Below are positions 1-8,341 of a stretch of 64,000 nucleotides of DNA, in pieces; position 1 is the stretch's first letter; every line of letters starts with the position of its first letter. The notes beneath the pieces are model-generated. The model worked only from the letters and a program-made list of their open reading frames with translations. It was not told where the DNA came from and did not search any database. The translations under genes and the position numbers were made by a program. Origin of the DNA: Lachnospiraceae bacterium (GTDB taxonomy: Bacteria > Bacillota > Clostridia > Lachnospirales > Lachnospiraceae); the NCBI GenBank assembly GCA_910576335.1, contig CAJTIU010000009.1, forward strand, positions 121,886 to 185,885. The letters are read 5' to 3'.

Positions 1-126
1 TAAAAAGGAATGCCGCACTGCAAGTATACGTTAGAAGGAGAGAAAAGGAATGAGAAAAATCTTAACAATGGTTTATGGGCATTTTTGGAGGTTGCAGCAA
101 ATGAATAAAACAACAAGAGATGATTC

Positions 127-594
127 TTCTTAAAGAGCGTTTAAACCTTATGCAAATGCCATGGCAAAACTGTTAGATAGAAAGTGCTTAAAGGCAGGAG
201 CAGGCATACCTTGTATATTGTGATTAGGGTGGTTATATAATGGTTTGCCAGAAGCATCAAGTGGCACTCCTGTTTCTGGATCGAATTTCCACTCCTTAGA
301 GTATATGTATGCCCTGCCTATTGATGGCGGAAAGGGTGAAAGAAAAGCCAGAGGTCAATCCTCTGGCTGCTCTTTTGCCTTACATATCCCCTGCGCCGTC
401 CCTGCTATGACAGTCAGTTCCGCATCATCAAAAAAGCATCCCATTGACTGCGTAAAATTATTTTTCTTATCAAAGTTCATGGGATATAATGTTGTAGTGA
501 ACATTTGCGGTTGCAGACTTGTTATAGTTCTTTTTGATGGATATAATATTATGGTACGCTGGATAGTTAGATATGTTTGAATATATGGCAGCAC
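127..594 (-). pseudogene. Decayed unidentified gene, minus strand
   Basis: Read on the minus strand, two adjacent reading frames make one plausible protein. An N-terminal part (594 down to about 337) ends in CKAKEQPED followed by a stop. The product resumes in another frame with EWKFDPETGVPLD and LYNHPNHNIQGMPAPAF before stopping near 150. The switch of frame and the internal stop show a broken gene. I do not recognise the family; the Asp/Pro-rich, non-repetitive text looks like real coding sequence, perhaps cargo of a mobile element. The plus-strand ORF at 245-580 is its shadow. Bases 1-126 hold only a short unplaceable reading frame. Confidence 0.4.
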
Positions 595-741
595 AGGAAA
601 GCGAAAAAATAGAACGTATTACTTCGGTGGGTACGGCGGATATCTAAAGAAATCAGATTGAGGGCGCAATAAACATCTATCGGATATGGCTCATTCTGAA
701 AGATGCACAAAAGCCTGTTGATATTCGAAAAAAGTAGGAAC

Positions 742-773
742 TTGACCACATTTTGACTTTTAAGCTTTATAAT
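742..773 (+). promoter_or_regulatory. Activator-type promoter with TTGAC direct repeat
   Basis: TTGAC occurs at 742-746 and again at 753-757 (11-bp period), followed by TATAAT at 768-773. There is no good -35 box at the usual spacing. The same arrangement with identical spacings lies before the lipoprotein operon (4527-4558). Direct repeats one helical turn apart replacing the -35 are typical of OmpR-family activators, so this is probably the binding site of the response regulator encoded just downstream. A strong AGGAGG (784-789) follows. Confidence 0.6.
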
Positions 774-797
774 ATTTTAGACTAGGAGGTTTTTGCT

Positions 798-1472
798 ATG
801 GCATATAAGATACTCATTGTTGATGATGAAAAAATGCTGACTGAATTATTATCAAGCCACTTGCAGGATTGTGGATATGAGACTTTTGCAGCGGAAGATG
901 CGGAGCAGGCAATATCAATGCTGAATATATATCCAGATTTAATTTTGCTTGACATCAACATGCCCGAAATGGACGGATTGGAGCTATGCAAGATTATCCG
1001 TAATAATGTCACCTGCCCTATTTTGTTTTTGACAGCTCGGATTACAGAACAGGACAAGGTAAACGGTTTGCAGGCCGGCGGCGATGACTACATAACCAAG
1101 CCTTTTAGTTTACAAGAATTGACCGCAAGGGTGGCGGCTCACCTGCGGAGGGACGAGAGAAGCAAGTGTACTCCTAAAATCGTATCTTCACAAGGCTTAA
1201 TTGTAAATCTTGCTGAACGCAAAATTTTTTATGGAGAAAGGTCGCTGAACTTATCAAATCGTGAATTTGATATTGTCGAGTTTCTGATGAGTAACGCTAA
1301 CCAGATATTTGATAAAGAACGGATATACGAAGCCGTATGGGGCTTTAATGCTAAGGGCGACAGCAATGTTATTAAAGAGCATATCCGAAAAATCAGAAAT
1401 AAACTGACTGAAGCTACGGGCAAGGAATATATAGAAACAGTTTGGGGGATGGGATATAGATGGAAAAAATGA
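798..1472 (+). CDS. OmpR/PhoB-family response regulator
   Basis: A DNA-binding response regulator of 224 residues, the normal length. The receiver domain (about 1-115) shows the acidic pocket VDDE near the start, the phospho-acceptor D52 in LLDINMPEMDG, and the KPF lysine near 100. The winged-helix output domain (about 128-222) ends with the typical ETVWGMGYRWKK. The start is fixed by AGGAGG 9 bases upstream. It overlaps the histidine kinase gene, forming a two-component pair. Its own promoter carries the same direct repeat as the promoter of the 4592-11568 operon, suggesting autoregulation and control of that transporter. The signal is unknown. Confidence 0.93.
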   Translation: MAYKILIVDDEKMLTELLSSHLQDCGYETFAAEDAEQAISMLNIYPDLILLDINMPEMDGLELCKIIRNNVTCPILFLTARITEQDKVNGLQAGGDDYITKPFSLQELTARVAAHLRRDERSKCTPKIVSSQGLIVNLAERKIFYGERSLNLSNREFDIVEFLMSNANQIFDKERIYEAVWGFNAKGDSNVIKEHIRKIRNKLTEATGKEYIETVWGMGYRWKK

Positions 1473-2743
1473 AGAAAGTAAAATCTATTAAAAGTGCATT
1501 TATCTGGGCGGTTGCCATTACAATGATATTTGTTTTTACAACCTCTGCTTTGACAATTTATATCTGTTACCGTGTGCAGAAGAGTATCCTCCCCGACTCA
1601 CAGGAAATTTGGCTGCATACACAGACTATTATGGCAGATGGGACGGTATCTGAGGCAAAGCAAAGATTGATACTTGATGAACCTTCTAAAGTGTCTATAC
1701 TTACCCCCGTTAAATCGGAAGAAGAAAAGTTAGGGGATACAGAATTTACAATAGAGAGAATAGAATCCAGCTTCTCCGCACTCCGCACAAAACAACAGTT
1801 ACTATATAGAGCAATAAGCATTTCTATGGTAGGGCTTCCTTTTATCTATTCAGTTATAGGAATCATGTTATGTGCATGGTGGTTTTATAGGAAAAAGTTA
1901 TCGCCGCCAATTCAGGTTCTTGCAGATGCAACAAAGCATATAAAGGGGCAAGACCTTGATTTTACGGTTGCTTATAACAGTAACGATGAATTAGGCAGGC
2001 TCTGCACAGCTTTTGAAGAAATGCGGCAAGCTTTGTATGATAACAACCGACAGCTATGGAATATGATTGAGCAGCGGAGAATTTTACAGGCATCAGTGGC
2101 ACATGACCTCAGAAATCCGATTGCGATTATAGAGGGCTATGTCGAATATATGCAGCAATGCTTTACAAATGGAAGTCTGAATGATGAGAAATTGCAGCAT
2201 ACACTATCCAACCTTGCGATAACCTCAAAACGACTTGAGCGTTATACAGACTATATTCGTGATTTGAATACCATTGAAGAAACCGAAACAAAGTATTCTG
2301 TCGTTCAGTTACCAGATTTTTTAAAAAATGCTACAGAAAGCCTTTCACTTATTGCAGGACAACATAGCCTGGAGATTGAATATCATTCTGCCGTATCCGA
2401 ATGTCAAGTAAAATTAGATGAGCAAATATTTTACCGTATTGTTGAGAATATCTTTTCTAATGCCATTCGATTTGCTAATAGCAAAGTGAGTTTCCTATAC
2501 ACATTTATTGATGATGTACTTACTATATCCATTACAGACGACGGCAAAGGATTTTCAAAGGCAATGCTCTGCAAAAAGAATACCTTTCTTTATTCTGAGG
2601 ATAAAACGGGTGAACATATGGGATTGGGATTGGCTACAAGCCGTGTCCTTAGCCAGAAACACGGCGGATGTTTAGAACTTTCAAATGTTGCTCCGAGTGG
2701 AGCTTCTGTAACAATTAAACTTGCAGTCAACAAAGTGGGGTGA
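1469..2743 (+). CDS. Sensor histidine kinase
   Basis: The membrane sensor kinase partner of the preceding regulator. Numbered from the upstream ATG at 1460, helices lie at about 14-34 and 118-142 and flank a short extracytoplasmic loop of about 80 residues. A HAMP-type segment runs from about 143 to 200, the HisKA motif ASVAHDLRNP holds phospho-accepting H215, and the ATPase domain shows NIFSNAIRFA (N box), DDGKGFS (G1) and GLGLATS (G2). The start is either ATG 1460 or ATG 1469; the latter overlaps the regulator stop as ATGA, which favours translational coupling. The loop is too small to name a ligand; kinases of this size often sense envelope stress or antimicrobial peptides. Confidence 0.92.
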   Translation: MKKVKSIKSAFIWAVAITMIFVFTTSALTIYICYRVQKSILPDSQEIWLHTQTIMADGTVSEAKQRLILDEPSKVSILTPVKSEEEKLGDTEFTIERIESSFSALRTKQQLLYRAISISMVGLPFIYSVIGIMLCAWWFYRKKLSPPIQVLADATKHIKGQDLDFTVAYNSNDELGRLCTAFEEMRQALYDNNRQLWNMIEQRRILQASVAHDLRNPIAIIEGYVEYMQQCFTNGSLNDEKLQHTLSNLAITSKRLERYTDYIRDLNTIEETETKYSVVQLPDFLKNATESLSLIAGQHSLEIEYHSAVSECQVKLDEQIFYRIVENIFSNAIRFANSKVSFLYTFIDDVLTISITDDGKGFSKAMLCKKNTFLYSEDKTGEHMGLGLATSRVLSQKHGGCLELSNVAPSGASVTIKLAVNKVG

Positions 2744-2809
2744 TATTTTTATTGGTGTAAAAAGTGATTGGCAAAGAATCAAATCAAGATTTATTTTGGA
2801 GGAATTGAA

Positions 2810-2952
2810 ATGGATAAAAAAAGAACGATGAATTGGATAATAGCAATATAGTTGCCGTTGGATATTTAACAATAAGCATTGTGCTTGATGCATGGACTTA
2901 TTCTTGGCTTATATGGGTAATTTATGCGGTTTATAGATTTGTTGCAAAATAG
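2810..2952 (+). pseudogene. Small membrane protein, frameshifted in an A-run
   Basis: GGAGG precedes ATG 2810, but after MDKK the frame hits a stop at once. One base added to the run of seven A's (2816-2822) restores about 47 codons reading DELDNSNIVAVGYLTISIVL, a hydrophobic stretch rich in aromatic residues, and RFVAK at the end (stop 2950-2952). This is a small one- or two-helix membrane protein with a single-base deletion in a homopolymer: a true frameshift, a phase-variable tract or a sequencing error. The position right after the kinase suggests it belonged to the two-component locus. Function unknown. Confidence 0.5.
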
Positions 2953-2980
2953 ATAAACTGGAATTTACAGGAGGAACGAA

Positions 2981-3523
2981 ATGAAAGAAATATTGGAATT
3001 TAACTACAAAAAACAATGTGGTTTATGGTTGATTCTTATTGGAATTGTATTAATAGTAGCTGTCATTTGTGGCGGTGAATTTTTTGTTAATCCGTTTGTG
3101 TTTCTGATAGGTTATTATGCCTGCTTTTTTGGAGTCAATGTAAACAAAAAAGTGAGAGAAAAACTTTCTCAAGGAGATATTTCTAAAAAGCAGATAAAGA
3201 TGATTTATTTTTCGATTGCTACGTTGTTCATATTAATGTTTTGTATTGCTGGCCCGTTTATCCCCGGATGGCATTGGAGGCAGATATGGCTTGGTGTACT
3301 GATGGCAACATCAATACATTTCTTCTTGTGGTTTTTTGTACATGGTTGGAGTATGGTAGTGTTGGGGATTGTATGTATGGTTATCGTAACAATGGGCTAT
3401 ATTTTTCCAGGCATACCAGTTTCAGTTATTTGCATTGCAGATGCGATGGTTAAACTGATATGCGGAATATATTTGTTATTTATTGCAAAACCATCAAAAT
3501 ACATTCCTAATATGATAAAGTAG
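2981..3523 (+). CDS. Hypothetical multi-pass membrane protein
   Basis: A 180-residue integral membrane protein with about six hydrophobic segments (near 14-32, 34-50, 73-92, 100-120, 122-145 and 148-168) and a basic cytoplasmic loop NKKVREKLSQGDISKKQIK. The RBS is AGGAGG before ATG. No catalytic motif is visible and I cannot name the family with certainty. It sits between the two-component system and the regulated lipoprotein operon, among other small orphan genes that look like accessory cargo. Confidence 0.75.
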   Translation: MKEILEFNYKKQCGLWLILIGIVLIVAVICGGEFFVNPFVFLIGYYACFFGVNVNKKVREKLSQGDISKKQIKMIYFSIATLFILMFCIAGPFIPGWHWRQIWLGVLMATSIHFFLWFFVHGWSMVVLGIVCMVIVTMGYIFPGIPVSVICIADAMVKLICGIYLLFIAKPSKYIPNMIK

Positions 3524-3543
3524 CGAATGTACAAAGAAACAAC

Positions 3544-3564
3544 TTCCAGTTTGACATACTGGAA
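3544..3564. repeat. Palindrome 7-7-7, copy A
   Basis: TTCCAGT, spacer TTGACAT, ACTGGAA: perfect 7-bp inverted arms lying 27 bp before the start of the 3592 gene. A second, slightly degraded copy lies at 3872-3892 upstream of the next gene. It has no T-run, so it is not an intrinsic terminator; it could be an operator or an RNA processing hairpin. Confidence 0.5.
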
Positions 3565-3591
3565 AATCGAGATTTGAAAGGAGTAACAGAC

Positions 3592-3870
3592 ATGAAATTT
3601 CCTTTTTATGATTCACCCGATACTGTTACGATTATCTGCTGTCATATATTGAAGCGTCAGGCACCTATTTTATATGTATCACATGATGAAGATGACGGAA
3701 TGTGGCAATTTCTATGCGGAGGAACACACGAAACAGATGAAGCAAAGTTAGTATCTTTAAAATGGGTTTTTGATTTAGATAACTCTGTCAGTACCTTAAA
3801 GGATATGCCTTGCGGCTATTATGCAGAAAGAAAAACTCAAGATGACGATTGGATTATCAGAAAGCGATGA
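3592..3870 (+). CDS. DUF2185/Imm33-like small protein
   Basis: A soluble protein of 92 residues when started at ATG 3592, chosen because AAAGGAG lies 8 bases upstream; the upstream ATG at 3574 has no ribosome site. Visible text such as ILYVSHDEDDGMWQFLCGG and LKDMPCGYYAERK resembles DUF2185, a family also listed among predicted immunity proteins (Imm33). That link is from memory and should be checked by profile search. It stands alone between two membrane proteins with no toxin gene next to it, so an immunity role is not shown. Confidence 0.7.
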   Translation: MKFPFYDSPDTVTIICCHILKRQAPILYVSHDEDDGMWQFLCGGTHETDEAKLVSLKWVFDLDNSVSTLKDMPCGYYAERKTQDDDWIIRKR

Positions 3871-3871
3871 C

Positions 3872-3892
3872 TTCCCATTTGACATACTGGAA
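3872..3892. repeat. Palindrome 7-7-7, copy B
   Basis: TTCCCAT, TTGACAT, ACTGGAA. It shares the spacer and right arm exactly with copy A (3544-3564), while the left arm has diverged. It lies about 75 bp upstream of the 3968 gene. Confidence 0.45.
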
Positions 3893-3967
3893 AGTCAAAA
3901 TATGATACCTTTGCCTTAATCCTTAATAAGGTGTACTGAGATTATTTATTTTACGGAGGAAACGTAG

Positions 3968-4399
3968 ATGGAACAAAAAAATAAAATTCTGAAAACAGTT
4001 TCAGTTGTTCTATTGTTATGCAGTTTTGTTGTACCAATGTATAATATTTTTCCTAATGGGCTGATAGTCAATCAGGATTCATGGTTTTTTACTGAAACTT
4101 TTAAAATACTTTTTCAAGAGGGGGTAGGAGCATTTAATTATCTTGGTGTTGTATTTCATCTGGCTGTATGGATTCCCGCTATCATACTATGTATCGGTTC
4201 TTTTGCACAGATGGACAAGATTGTTCGCTTTTCGGCAGGTATCGGCATTGTCCTTCTTTTGATAGGTCTTCTGCTTGCTGTTGTTTTGACAAATGAAATA
4301 AAATTGATCCATCCGATTGTTGGGTACATTTGTATTGGATACTGGATTGACTTAATTTTGCTTGTAGTTTGCGCCGCCGTTTCTTCAAAAAAGCACTGA
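3968..4399 (+). CDS. Hypothetical four-helix membrane protein
   Basis: 143 residues, with hydrophobic segments near 8-26, 57-76, 84-106 and 112-138. ACGGAGG sits 6 bases before ATG. No conserved motif is recognised. It is followed by a hairpin with a T-run (4467-4507), so it ends a transcription unit before the regulated promoter at 4527. It could be a transporter accessory or stress membrane protein; the sequence gives no reason to choose. Confidence 0.7.
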   Translation: MEQKNKILKTVSVVLLLCSFVVPMYNIFPNGLIVNQDSWFFTETFKILFQEGVGAFNYLGVVFHLAVWIPAIILCIGSFAQMDKIVRFSAGIGIVLLLIGLLLAVVLTNEIKLIHPIVGYICIGYWIDLILLVVCAAVSSKKH

Positions 4400-4453
4400 A
4401 AATATTAAAAAATTCTCATTTATCGAGCAACATAAATACATAAAAAGTAAAAC

Positions 4454-4513
4454 ACATAAGACGAAGAACCAGCAGGCTTGTGAGAAATCACAGTTTGTTG
4501 GTTTTTCTTATGT
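4454..4513 (+). terminator. Intrinsic terminator before lipoprotein operon
   Basis: AACCAGCA (4467-4474) pairs with TGTTGGTT (4496-4503), with an inner GTG/CAC pair and a T-rich tail. The outer arms ACATAAG (4454-4460) and CTTATGT (4507-4513) extend it. It insulates the downstream promoter. Confidence 0.6.
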
Positions 4514-4526
4514 AATTTTCTATTCC

Positions 4527-4558
4527 TTGACCGCATTTTGACATTTGGCTTTTATAAT
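4527..4558 (+). promoter_or_regulatory. Promoter with TTGAC direct repeat (second copy)
   Basis: TTGAC at 4527-4531 and 4538-4542, TATAAT at 4553-4558. Distances from each half-site to the -10 (26 and 15) are identical to those at 742-773, and most bases between are also shared. It is probably the operator-promoter through which the two-component system switches on the 4592-11568 operon. Confidence 0.65.
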
Positions 4559-4591
4559 TGAAATACATCAAACATGACAGGAGGATAAACA

Positions 4592-5629
4592 ATGCGAAAA
4601 CGAATATTATCATTAGTTATGATTTGCGGCTTGCTATTCACTACGACAGCTTGCGGAAATTATAACATAGAGGACGGAAAAGCTCCCCCGCAAAACACGG
4701 AAGAAAATCCATTCACAAAATCAGAGGAAGATGGCTCTTTAGGTTTTCTCAGCCACGAGGAAGTGAGTCCCACCAGAGCTGATGACCAGAGTGTTTTACC
4801 GTATGAGTATAACGGCGGAGAATTTACCTTGGACTATCAGTTTGTATCAGAGGGAAAATTGGATAACATAGGCTTCCTGCTCTTTTTGGACGGAAAGCCA
4901 CAGGCATACAAGGTGAATGATACGAGGGCGGAATATGAGTATCTCCATTGTTTCCAAACATCAGAAAAACACGAAGAAAAATTTTCGTTTATGTTTACAC
5001 CGAACACGGGAAAAAAAGGTGATACCCTAAATATTACAATCATGAGCATTACCAATCCCGCTTTCCAACCCGATATGAAAGAAACATCAAGTTACGGCTG
5101 GTATCACCAACACCTTGAAAGAATGCTGAAACTGCATTTTAATGAGGATGCTCCAGACAGCGATATCTTTTATGGAGAAAGTGAAAATATTTTTCGTGAT
5201 GTCAGCGTTGCGGAAGAAAAAATCACTTCCTCTTTTATTGAGAATGAGCTTGTGAAAAACGGTTGGGATGGAATTACTATGGATACATTGGATAGCGGCG
5301 TTTATTCAACTATTTCATATGATGGCGAATTAGTGTATGACAATATCAATCTTACCAATAAAGATACACTTACCGTACGTTACACGATTTGCGGAACGCC
5401 GGGTACAAGGTATGGCATATCATTTTTCTTAAATCATAAGCCTATATCGTTTGATAAAGTGATTTCATACGATGCAACATTAAGCAAAGGAAATGTGTGG
5501 ATAATTGAAGCCATCATAGACACCTCTAAATTAGATGACTTCAATACTTTCTATGCGGCAGCCGTTGCTGCAAGCAATGATTGTTCTACAAATAAGACAG
5601 GCTCAATTTTGCTTTATAAGGAGGGCTGA
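4592..5629 (+). CDS. Lipoprotein, first gene of ABC operon
   Basis: 345 residues. The signal peptide ends in the lipobox TTTACG (Cys about 21), so the mature protein is expected to be lipid-anchored outside the membrane. The remainder is a beta-rich secreted protein of two similar halves, with text such as NGGEFTLDYQFVSEGKLDNI in the first and YDGELVYDNINLTNKDTLTV in the second. These look like two Ig-like or beta-sandwich domains arising by duplication. It is the first gene of a six-gene operon under the TTGAC-repeat promoter. The substrate is unknown; it may present a ligand to the transporter or to the sensor kinase. Confidence 0.8.
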   Translation: MRKRILSLVMICGLLFTTTACGNYNIEDGKAPPQNTEENPFTKSEEDGSLGFLSHEEVSPTRADDQSVLPYEYNGGEFTLDYQFVSEGKLDNIGFLLFLDGKPQAYKVNDTRAEYEYLHCFQTSEKHEEKFSFMFTPNTGKKGDTLNITIMSITNPAFQPDMKETSSYGWYHQHLERMLKLHFNEDAPDSDIFYGESENIFRDVSVAEEKITSSFIENELVKNGWDGITMDTLDSGVYSTISYDGELVYDNINLTNKDTLTVRYTICGTPGTRYGISFFLNHKPISFDKVISYDATLSKGNVWIIEAIIDTSKLDDFNTFYAAAVAASNDCSTNKTGSILLYKEG

Positions 5630-5632
5630 AAA

Positions 5633-6130
5633 ATGAAAACAAAATTGATATGTATGTTGTTTATGTTTGTATTAAGCGTTGCCCTGTCAGCGTGTAGCGG
5701 CGGTCAAGATGATAATACAGAGAAATCCCAAAATGATATAATAACGACACAGCCCAATAACAGCATTCCTGCTGATAAGATCGACAATAATACTACAAAG
5801 CCAGAGAATGTCGGCGGAGACGCCAGACCCGCAGAGCCAAACGATAATGATAAAGATGCCGCTAAACCACAGGATGGCACTAAGGAAAAAAGCAGCACGG
5901 AATCAGATACGGATAAAAAGGTCAATAACGCAAGTCCATTCGAGAATCATGCAGATAACAGTTCCAAAAAGTCTAAAGATAACGGTCAGCAATCCGTAAC
6001 TGTTGAAATATTTGACAGCTCTGCAACGCCCCAAAAAGGAAGCAGTAATCTTAATGCAAATGGTGGGGAAAATGAAAAATCTGATACTCAAATGACTGAA
6101 AGTAAAAACGAAACTATTTTATCTAAATAA
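5633..6130 (+). CDS. Low-complexity lipoprotein
   Basis: 165 residues, with lipobox LSACSG (Cys about 21). After the anchor the protein is almost wholly Asn, Asp, Lys, Ser, Glu and Gln without hydrophobic core residues, so it is probably a disordered surface stalk. It begins 3 bases after the previous stop and precedes another lipoprotein with the same kind of N-terminal linker, suggesting partial duplication. No enzymatic function is likely. Confidence 0.75.
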   Translation: MKTKLICMLFMFVLSVALSACSGGQDDNTEKSQNDIITTQPNNSIPADKIDNNTTKPENVGGDARPAEPNDNDKDAAKPQDGTKEKSSTESDTDKKVNNASPFENHADNSSKKSKDNGQQSVTVEIFDSSATPQKGSSNLNANGGENEKSDTQMTESKNETILSK

Positions 6131-6143
6131 GGAGGGTTTAAAA

Positions 6144-7403
6144 ATGAAAACGAAATTCATGCGCATTATGCTTATACTTGCTTTTGCTCTTAATCTGTCA
6201 GCTTGTGGTAACAGTCAGGAAAATGTGAATAGTTCTGAAAACGGAAGCTCCATAGATGCTCCACAATCTGAAGAAGATAACACATCGGAAAAAACAGGAA
6301 GCGAAAGCAGCGGCAATAATAAGTCCAACCCACAGAATAGTGATACAGATAAAAATACTATGGATGTAGGCACAGTGAATGGCTCGGCTTTCTCTGGAAA
6401 GGTCAGCGGCTGTTATTACGCTGATGGCAATCGGATTATTGTTGCAGCAGATAAGCTCTATCTTTATGATACTGGGAAAAGCGAGACTATAGCAAGTGCG
6501 GATATTTTTTTGAATGAGTTATGTGTGCAGCCTTATTCTGACGGGTATTTCATTGTCGGTGAAGAAAATGACAGCGGCAGCACGGGTTCGTTTGCAACGG
6601 CACAAAGCAATAATGGAATAAAAGGATACCTATTGAATAAGGATTTTGTTGTTGAGAGTACAATTTCCTTTAGTGGGCTGCTAAATGATGATTCTGTCCT
6701 CCAAATGGCGAGCGTCGCCATTTCACAGGACGGAAAACAAATCGCTTTCGGCGGATTACAAGGACTTTATCTCTATGATACTTCTTCCCAAAAGGTACAT
6801 GCCATTCTGAACTATTCCGAAAATGGCAGGGCAAATAATATGGAGATTGCAACGATGGATAGTCTTGCATTTACGGGAAATAAAACTTTAACTTATGTAG
6901 GCATGGGAATAAGCTCTAATGGCGGGGATGGAGTCTCTGTTTATGGAACAGTATCTACAGACAATGCAAGTCTTAGTATCACCCAAAAAGCCGATTATGA
7001 AGTGGATGTTGAAGAAGTACAAAAGGGCGGGAACTTACTTGTCATGCCCCAGAGCTTTAATAAAAATAATGGAACGCTGTTAATGCTTGATACTGCATCT
7101 AATACAGAAAAAAAGATTGCATTCTCAAGCAGCAGCGAAGGAAAGGACGGGGTTTTCTGCTCTGAGCAAGGTAAATATGTTGCTACTTCCATTTTGGGAG
7201 AAGCAAGCGTAACAATTAATATTTATGATACAGCATCGGGAAAGGTTATCCATACCGAAACGGTCAAGGACAACAACAGTACTTATTTCCAGCGTGTCCC
7301 GCAGATTTTAATTTTGGATGAATCCGGCGCCTGTATCGTTGTGCTTGGGCGAGGTATTGGCGAGGTAAGCACCTTGATCACAACATTTGGCTTTAAGGGG
7401 TAA
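6144..7403 (+). CDS. Lipoprotein with beta-propeller-like domain
   Basis: 419 residues, with lipobox LSACGN (Cys about 21), then an Asn/Ser/Glu-rich linker to about 75. The C-terminal 340 residues show repeating blade-like strands such as ADKLYLYDTGKSE, GLQGLYLYDTSSQKV and INIYDTASGKV, about 40-60 residues apart. That pattern fits a WD40/YVTN-type beta-propeller. It is presumably an extracellular sensor or binding partner of the ABC transporter encoded directly downstream (6-base gap). The ligand is unknown. Confidence 0.8.
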   Translation: MKTKFMRIMLILAFALNLSACGNSQENVNSSENGSSIDAPQSEEDNTSEKTGSESSGNNKSNPQNSDTDKNTMDVGTVNGSAFSGKVSGCYYADGNRIIVAADKLYLYDTGKSETIASADIFLNELCVQPYSDGYFIVGEENDSGSTGSFATAQSNNGIKGYLLNKDFVVESTISFSGLLNDDSVLQMASVAISQDGKQIAFGGLQGLYLYDTSSQKVHAILNYSENGRANNMEIATMDSLAFTGNKTLTYVGMGISSNGGDGVSVYGTVSTDNASLSITQKADYEVDVEEVQKGGNLLVMPQSFNKNNGTLLMLDTASNTEKKIAFSSSSEGKDGVFCSEQGKYVATSILGEASVTINIYDTASGKVIHTETVKDNNSTYFQRVPQILILDESGACIVVLGRGIGEVSTLITTFGFKG

Positions 7404-7409
7404 TGATCT

Positions 7410-8273
7410 ATGAAAGTATCATTTCAGAATATTTCAAAACAGTATAAAGGTAAATATGCCTTAAAGAATTTTACCACTGAACTCTCGGAGGGCGTCTATG
7501 GACTTTTAGGGGCTAACGGCGCAGGAAAAACAACGCTGATAAATATATTTGTCGGTATTTTGGGCAGCGATAATGGAACTGTTTTGATAGACGGTCAAGA
7601 TGCAAAAAAAATGGGCAAAGACTTTTTATCAAAAATCGGATATATGCCGCAATACCCTATCTTCTATCGGGATTTTACGGTAATGGATTTCCTGTTATAT
7701 ATGTGCGCATTAAAAGGAATCCCTGCGGAACAAGGAATAGAACGGGCTTTTAAGCTTCTGGGCATTGTCAATCTTTTCGATGCGAAAGATAAAAAGATTG
7801 GCGCACTTTCTGGTGGTATGCGGCAGAGAGTCGGCATTGTCCAGGCAATGTTAGGCGACCCTAAAATCCTTATTTTAGACGAGCCTACAGCAGGACTTGA
7901 CCCAAGTGAACGCATCCGCTTTCGCAATTTGATTTCACAGTTTGCACAGGGACGGACGATTTTGCTGGCTACCCATATCGTTTCTGATGTCGAGTGTATT
8001 GCAAAAGAGATTATTATTCTAAAGGAAGGCGCTTTGATTACGCAAGGAACTACCGACGTATTAGAACAGAGTATCTATGGTAAAGTGTGGGAAGTGACAA
8101 CAAACGCCAAAGAGGCTGCCTGCCTTAGCAACAAATATTATGTCAGCAATATGAAGCAGCAGGGAGAAAATTTTTCGGTAAGGATTGTAAGCGATAGTTC
8201 GCCCGCAACAAACGCAGTAAAAGCTTCCCCTAACTTGGAAGATGTATTTTTATATTATTTCCGCGGACAATGA
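7410..8273 (+). CDS. ABC transporter ATP-binding protein
   Basis: 287 residues, an ABC ATPase of the drug/peptide exporter (CcmA/BcrA-like) group. Walker A is GANGAGKTT, the Q loop is YMPQ, the signature is LSGGMRQR, Walker B is ILILDEPTAGLD, and the switch His lies in LLATHIVSD. It energises the two permeases that follow. Transporters of this group paired with a two-component system commonly export or detoxify peptides such as bacitracin or lantibiotics, but the attached lipoproteins make this cluster different and no substrate can be assigned. Confidence 0.93.
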   Translation: MKVSFQNISKQYKGKYALKNFTTELSEGVYGLLGANGAGKTTLINIFVGILGSDNGTVLIDGQDAKKMGKDFLSKIGYMPQYPIFYRDFTVMDFLLYMCALKGIPAEQGIERAFKLLGIVNLFDAKDKKIGALSGGMRQRVGIVQAMLGDPKILILDEPTAGLDPSERIRFRNLISQFAQGRTILLATHIVSDVECIAKEIIILKEGALITQGTTDVLEQSIYGKVWEVTTNAKEAACLSNKYYVSNMKQQGENFSVRIVSDSSPATNAVKASPNLEDVFLYYFRGQ

Positions 8274-8341
8274 GTCAAGCGCCGTGCTCGCACGAGCATT
8301 TGACGAATGCCGCGAGAGTCGAAAGATATTGGAGAGAAAAA

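Noticed and set aside
245..580. Plus-strand frame of 111 codons
   Set aside because: The opposite strand reads as a decayed real gene; the plus frame has no ribosome site or family.
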